Below are positions 31,977 through 36,560 of a stretch of 36,560 nt of DNA, piece by piece. The position numbers and the translations under genes are program-made. Origin of the DNA: Parasitella parasitica. Taxonomy: Eukaryota; Mucoromycota; Mucoromycetes; Mucorales; Mucoraceae. Where the stretch lies: NCBI GenBank assembly GCA_025201805.1, contig MU619327.1, positions 1-36,560 of the forward strand, read 5' to 3'. Numbering within the stretch: position 1 is the first letter of the stretch; every line of letters begins with the position of its first letter. The notes beneath the pieces were generated by a model. That model was not told the DNA's origin, ran no database searches, and saw nothing but the letters and a program-made list of their open reading frames with translations.

Positions 31977-33302
31977 ATGAACAGTTTGCAGCAATATTTT
32001 GAACAGCAAAATGACAAGGAAGCAGCTTCCATTGTGGCAGATGTCGTTGCCTTGCTCCCATCAAATGCCTCGGTAGTCAATTGGAGAAATCAAGGAGACA
32101 TTGAGGAAAATCGAAAAGTAGATGAAATAAATGAAGAAGGGGTGTTGAACAATATTTTATTGACAAAGGAGGTTTGAGTTATTTTACTACAATTGCTAGC
32201 CCTTACATTTTTAACCAACATCCTTTTCCATATAGTCTGAAATAGCAGCTTTAAAGGAGATCGTTTCGACATGGAGGAACCGAGCTCTGGCAGCAGAATC
32301 TAACGCTCGATCATACTATCTTGGTATGCTGCGCAACTTGTTACATCATTTCTAATACAATTGACACATTCTTTTTATTATTATTATTATTATTTCACAA
32401 AAAAATAGATCAATTGGACTTGATTCGGCTTCAACATGAAAAAGAATTAAAATCAATGGAATCTAGATACATGCGAAAGCTAAATGAAAAGGAGGATGTT
32501 ATCTTAAACCTTGAAGAACAAGTAGGCTATTTAGTCAGTTGCCGCTCAAGTCGACGTTCAAGCCGTAAGTTTTTCATCTGATGATTTTATAATATCGATT
32601 ATAACCTGTTTTTTCAACAGTTGGTGACACAGATTCATTCGAATCCAACATAGACCAAGATTACCAAGACGATGATGAAGACATGAAAAGCATTGCCAGC
32701 AGTATTTACGATGTATGGATATATTGTTTTTTTGATCCCCCCTATTTTTTTAATATATTAACGTCTCCTTTTAGAGAGATGCTGAACAACAATTAATCTT
32801 GATTGAAAGCAGACCAACAATATATCCAAATGAGAATACAGCCAGCCACAAAAACGAGTTGAGATCCGAAGCTATTTTAGACAGCATCCAAGGTACAATG
32901 CGTGCCATTGAACAAGAATTATCAAACAAAACTCGAAATCATCAACACCGTCGTTCACCCAGTAATGGTACTTACTTTTCTTCTGTGACACTTATTGATC
33001 CCGAGGAACCCTCCATGTTTGATGCTAAAAAAATCAAGAAATCAGCCTTTTCCATAAATCGTATTTTTAAGAAAGCATTCCCAAAACTTTACAACAAAAG
33101 CAATTTAAAATATACTAGCAACAAATCAGCACACCAACAACAACATTTATTCCACGATGCTAGCTTCCCGAGAAGTAGTACAGATGAAACGTTGGGTGTG
33201 TATTCAACAACCTCAACCGTTACAAATGAACATCCAAAAATTCACATGAATTTTGCAACTTCATTATTAAATCAACAATCACAACAAACAATGATTATGT
33301 AA
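31977..33302 (+). CDS. coiled-coil protein of unknown function
   Basis: 352 residues, five exons: 31977-32171, 32236-32323, 32409-32564, 32621-32712, 32775-33302; introns 64, 85, 56 and 62 nt, in phase (the first donor, GTTTGA, is weak). Not recognised. Residues about 65-130 form a coiled coil (SEIAALKEIVSTWRNRALAA, RLQHEKELKSMESRYMRKLN, EKEDVILNLEEQV). An acidic stretch follows (DQDYQDDDEDM). A basic amphipathic segment is near 245-265 (KKIKKSAFSINRIFKKAFPK). The tail is Gln/Ser/Thr/His-rich. It could be a membrane- or cytoskeleton-associated scaffold, but nothing in the sequence proves this. Separated by 383 bp from the 119-residue gene in the same direction. Confidence 0.75.
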
Positions 33303-33393
33303 CAACACTTACACAAACACACTTGCACTCACAAAAGAATAATTATTCCTTCAGGCATCACACATTATATATATACTTATGACTTATATGAAT

Positions 33394-33452
33394 TATCACT
33401 TTATCACTTATCACTTATCACTTATCACTTAACACTTAGCACTTGGCACTTA
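33394..33452. repeat. tandem repeat of a 7-base unit (CACTTAT)
   Basis: About eight copies of a CACTTAT/TATCACT unit, the last ones degenerate (AACACTT, AGCACTT, GGCACTT). It lies between the stop of the coiled-coil gene and copy 2 of the dispersed relic. Confidence 0.8.
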
Positions 33453-33483
33453 AACATCTACTATTCAATATTCTGGTCATCAT

Positions 33484-33607
33484 TGCTTAAAAATCTCCTT
33501 TTTTGATCAGACCAATTCCAATCTCGAGAGACTCGAGCACTTGTGCTCGAACCTCGACACAAATGTACCCTTTCTTGCGAGCTTTCATCTTCAATAAAAA
33601 CATACAG
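33484..33607 (-). pseudogene. dispersed coding relic, copy 2
   Basis: The partner of 1329-1453. On the minus strand it reads VEVRAQVLESLEIGIGLIKK then GDF and a stop (TAA), with a basic stretch KMKARKKGY upstream. Copy 1 gives VESRAKYLESLEI and IKKGDF at the same places. Many codon differences are silent (for example AGG/CGA, GAA/GAG). The rest of the gene is missing or beyond recognition, and no start is visible. Unknown family; a transposon or expanded gene-family remnant is possible. Confidence 0.5.
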
Positions 33608-33754
33608 TAATACCCTGACGTATGATCGCATATATGTTGTGAGTATTTATTTGTTGTATTTAGCGTTTAAAAATGGGACGTAAATGACATCATGCCAACT
33701 TCTTGAAAGATTTCTACTACTGATGTCAAGAACTTTTGTAGATTTGCAACTCTG

Positions 33755-34165
33755 CTAAATGATTCGCTTTTGATTCTTTGTGAACAGTACAGCAATAGTT
33801 TCATTTAGCATCTTGCGCATATCTTTCATTCCGGTTTTTGCCGTCTCGTTGAGTAGGCTGAAAACCAACATAAAAACATAGACTTGAAAAGTGAAATGTA
33901 TCATTTTTTTACTTTTTTAAAGCGCTTCTACATGACCCACTGCCGTCTTTATACTGTTAAATCAACAAGTGAAAAAAAAAGAGAAGCATCGTTCATGTAG
34001 AATAAAGAATGGATGGAACACTTCATTAGGAGCATGTCTTGATGTTATTCTGCTAGAATTTTCATCATTTTAATCTGGAATATTAGTTCCACGAGTAAGA
34101 TCATAAGCATGGAGAAATGACCCTGGCTTGATGCCTTGTGAATAAGCTGTGTTGTTCAAGCTGTA
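33755..34165 (-). pseudogene. cut-off 3' exons of the 34156-36064 gene (probable)
   Basis: On the minus strand, reading from about 34150 gives NNTAYSQGIKPGSFLHAYDL, then TRGTNIPD and a TAA stop, then NDENSSRITSRHAPNE. A possible 68-nt intron leads to YKDGSGSCRSALK, and a clear 55-nt intron (donor GTAAAA, acceptor TTTTCAG, phase 2) to an exon at 33857-33755 with MKDMRKMLNETIAVLF and a final TAG. The frame is one base off from the last codons of the upstream gene, so one lost base there plus the TAA would have cut these exons off. It might instead be a separate dead gene. Confidence 0.4.
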
Positions 34166-36064
34166 TTTGTGGAGGTATTAGAGCAAGCCGAAGCTGGACG
34201 TAGAGGAGAACTGGAGACATAGATTCCGTCGATATCAGCTATATAATTACAGGGTAGCTTAACATCTACTATCTCGCCCAAAAAAGACTCAAGTGTAGAT
34301 GCATTACCAATCTTTTTGTTTTCTAGATGCGATTTCTCAATAGAGGTCAAGACTTTCGATGATTCATTTATGGTTTGCTACAGAAAATTTAAGCAGATGC
34401 AACTATTTTATCTATCCCGGTGAGTCATACCTTTAGCTCCCACATAGTATTCACTACGGCCTTGAGTTCGTCCTTGCAACCTTTGTTAGACGTGGTAACT
34501 ATGCAACTTCTTTGCCTATTAAGCACGTAGACGTTCGCAGTTGCCAGGTTGAGCGACCATAATCTGATTTTCTTTCCAGTCGCATGAATAAAGTAGACTT
34601 TTAGCGTTTTGAACAACTCGACATCAGCATAATGAAATCTGTAGGCAATGGTGAGTAGCATTGCGATTAGTCCATATGCCGCCTTGATATAATCAGTAGT
34701 CTCCTTGTTTTTGTTACAATCACCAAATGGCCCGGAAGTCTCTAGCAAAGCTAGTTCAACATTATAAGCTTCGTCAATAATTACGCCATCAGCATTATAG
34801 TAACTTAACAAGCTTAATCCACGACGACTCAATTCATTCTTAATGGCAATTAATCTGACTTCCCCTGGGATAAAGATGTGTTGTGGTAGAGATTTTGCTA
34901 CAGTATCCAGTAATCTCCAAATTAGACGATAGTTATAAACTGATTCCAACCTCTCTAGTTTCCCCATCATAAAGACTTGCTGTACGCTTCATATCAGTTG
35001 TTATAGATGATTTGTTGACTGACAAGCATAGGGCACACTTACAAAATAAGGAAAGTTTCATAGGCGAATGTCAAGCTCTTGTCGTTGGTTCGTTTAACTT
35101 GCTTACAGCTGTATAACAACGTTTCTTCGCAATCTTTTACCGATGATTCCTGCAATGTGATTAGTACCAGGAACGCTCTAGATACTTGTGTCCAGTTTAT
35201 CTCACCATTTTATCCAGTATTTTGTTGTAAAAATCAGGAAATTTGGCAAATATGTCGAATTGCTTGACTCTCATCATAGCATTGGAGGTTGATAAAAGAG
35301 TTTCAGGGAAGAGCTGCTTTGTTGTTGCATTGCCAATGTTGTCGCCCAGTTGTACGATACCAAGTAACTCAAGGCTAACAGTTAGCGTTAATTTTACAAG
35401 TCAATACTATGCAGAGATTAAAGCTCTACCTATACTCATTGATATCTGTATTGTCCGAATAGTCCAATCGATTGATTAATTGTGACCAAACTTCCCAAAT
35501 ATTTGCCTCATTTATGGATTTATTCGATGATTGTTGGGATGATTGTTGGGATGATTGTTGAGATGGCTGTTGCGATGGCTGTTGCGATGGCTGTGATGAT
35601 TCCTGTGATGAATAGCATTTCTCAACAATTGTCCACAACAGGCTGAAATTTCTATTCTACCTCCAAATTTGTTTTAATTTTCTTATTTTCATGATCTACT
35701 ATAGCTTGTGCCACAGAAGTTTCGCTAAGCAAATAAGCATTGACGCGTTTTCTTAAGGAAACTTTAGATAGTATTTCAATCCAGTAATTGTCAGCTTCCT
35801 CGTTTGATAAAATCTATTAAATCAATCACATTAAAGTCCTAGTAAGCAAGCTTATTCATAAAATGAAAATACCTCAAATCTGGTATCTCGCATCCGTTTA
35901 GCAAATTCCAACAACGGCTTGTTTTTAGCATTCACATCAAATTTGGCAATTTTGCCGACAAGTTGTTTAAAATCTTCCTCTGCTGTTTCTCGAAACTGTG
36001 CACCTATGTGTTTGAAGTAACCAGCGATACTAAATTGAGAGATATTAGCTTTGAGGTAATTCAT
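34156..36064 (-). CDS. seven-exon protein of an expanded fungal family, possible nuclease-like core
   Basis: 523 residues. Exons: 36064-35873, 35813-35661, 35602-35430, 35374-35206, 35149-35043, 34986-34431, 34377-34156; introns 53-59 nt, all phases consistent. Exon 3 encodes a Ser-Gln-Gln-Pro/Ser repeat. Exon 6 (residues 265-449) is the most protein-like part: NADGVIIDEAYNVELALLET, SGPFGDCNKNKETTDYIKAA, then VYFIHATGKKIRLWSLN. From memory this resembles multi-copy proteins of Mucorales genomes. The D331-x(10)-E342...E347 spacing recalls PD-(D/E)XK nucleases but lacks a clear Lys, so this is only a hint. A TATA box 42 nt upstream supports the start. The C-terminus may be cut short by a frameshift (next feature downstream), so this copy may be non-functional. 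Confidence 0.65.
35525..35602 (-). repeat. coding tandem repeat SQQP/SQQS
   Basis: A 12-base period at the start of exon 3 encodes about six tetrapeptides of the form SQQP or SQQS. It is probably a flexible linker and a likely site of length variation. Confidence 0.75.
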
Positions 36065-36105
36065 CTTGAAGAAGAGAGTAGGCTTTGTCGAATTGAAGAG
36101 AACCC

Positions 36106-36113
36106 TTTATATA
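36106..36113 (-). promoter_or_regulatory. TATA box of the 34156-36064 gene
   Basis: On the minus strand TATATAAA lies 42 nt before the ATG at 36064, similar to the other promoters here, so the first exon is unlikely to continue further upstream. Confidence 0.55.
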
Positions 36114-36175
36114 ATGACGCAATCACTAATGTTCAAAATTGGAAGCCAACTTCTTCATCTGTTTCCTCGCGTTTT

Positions 36176-36279
36176 GGTCGCACCTATCCAAGACGACAAT
36201 GTTTGCTTTGGCTAGTAAGGATATGGCATGTATCATACGGAGATGAGGTGATGCTTTTCTCTATTACTTACATGCATAC
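36176..36279 (+). repeat. duplicated coding relic, copy 1
   Basis: About 104 bp with roughly 87 percent identity to 36453-36560, offset 277 bp. On the plus strand the two share LSKTT-FALA-KDMA and then IRR/TRR, followed in both copies by a stop (TGA here, TAA there) and GDAFL. In this copy the frame goes on for 50 more codons (36250-36399, with ALDQDKLEIVIDFLRLSRHE). The shared part is probably an old coding sequence; the family is unknown. Confidence 0.55.
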
Positions 36280-36452
36280 GGTGCTCTGGACCAAGACAAA
36301 TTAGAAATAGTAATAGACTTTCTGAGACTTTCACGACATGAGTGGCAATCAAGTTTTTCAATGGCGACTTCAAAATATCTGTCTAAAGGCAAGTGTTTGT
36401 AACTCAATATTCAACTGGTCGACATAAAACATCTGCGTGCCATTGAAGGTCT

Positions 36453-36560
36453 GGTTGCGCCTGTCCAAGACGACAGTCTTTGCTTTGGCTTGTAAGGATA
36501 TGGCATATATCACACGGAGATAAGGTGATGCTTTTCTCTGTCACTTACAAGCGACAGTGC
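36453..36560 (+). repeat. duplicated coding relic, copy 2 (runs off the window)
   Basis: Second copy of the 36176-36279 repeat; it continues past the right edge. Differences from copy 1 are mostly transitions. The 36280-36452 spacer is not obviously repeated, although its first 120 bp keep the open frame of copy 1. Confidence 0.55.

Noticed and set aside
33394-33452. Array that might suggest a CRISPR
   Set aside because: It is a simple 7-base tandem repeat without spacers, in a eukaryotic genome.
34156-34224. Alternative splice in the last exon using the acceptor-like AATACAG near 34160
   Set aside because: The branch and acceptor look good, but no GT donor of matching phase exists in the exon. 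The phase-0 option gives only a short random-looking tail.

Overview
The window is nuclear DNA of a filamentous fungus, most likely an early-diverging one of the Mucorales type (Mucor or a relative). The genes are split by many short GT-AG introns, mostly 52-65 nt. The intergenic DNA is AT-rich, several promoters carry a TATA box 40-70 nt before the start codon, and the protein set is fungal. The genus is an inference from gene architecture and remembered family resemblance; no search was run.

Layout, left to right. 1-1934 is AT-rich with a tRNA-Ser-like relic, an inverted repeat and one copy of a dispersed coding relic. 1935-4633 (+) is an F-BAR/DEP/RhoGAP protein of the Rgd2 type. 5662-10039 (+) is a full-length PDR-type ABC transporter. 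10205-10449 (-) is a probable 59-residue protein. 11705-12427 (-) is a GPR1/FUN34/YaaH acetate transporter. 12428-15133 is gene-poor with possible decayed coding sequence. 15134-15849 (-) is the DNA polymerase epsilon histone-fold subunit (Dpb4/POLE3), divergent from 16103-16940 (+), a zeta-class GST/maleylacetoacetate isomerase, which is followed closely by 17033-17845 (+), a WBP2-like GRAM protein. 18090-20122 (-) is an orphan two-pass membrane protein, divergent from 20473-23870 (+), an M1 aminopeptidase. 23936-25081 (+) is a Gfd2-like DEDDh exonuclease. 26584-28529 (+) is a type II (alternative) NADH dehydrogenase. 28810-29863 (-) is PEX19. 31234-31593 and 31977-33302 (+) are uncharacterised proteins. 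34156-36064 (-) is a seven-exon member of what looks like a Mucorales-expanded family, with a possible nuclease-like core and apparently cut-off 3' exons at 33755-34165. 36176-36560 holds two copies of another coding relic.

The genes are mainly housekeeping (replication, tyrosine catabolism, peroxisome biogenesis, respiration, proteolysis, efflux) and do not form an evident pathway cluster. The unusual part is the right end (33.3-36.6 kb) together with matching sequence at the left end: diverged, partly broken members of unknown repeated gene families. Other points of note are three GC-AG introns in three successive genes, a 27-nt micro-exon and a RhoGAP domain without an obvious arginine finger. 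All exon joins were deduced by hand from splice consensus, reading frame and family resemblance.
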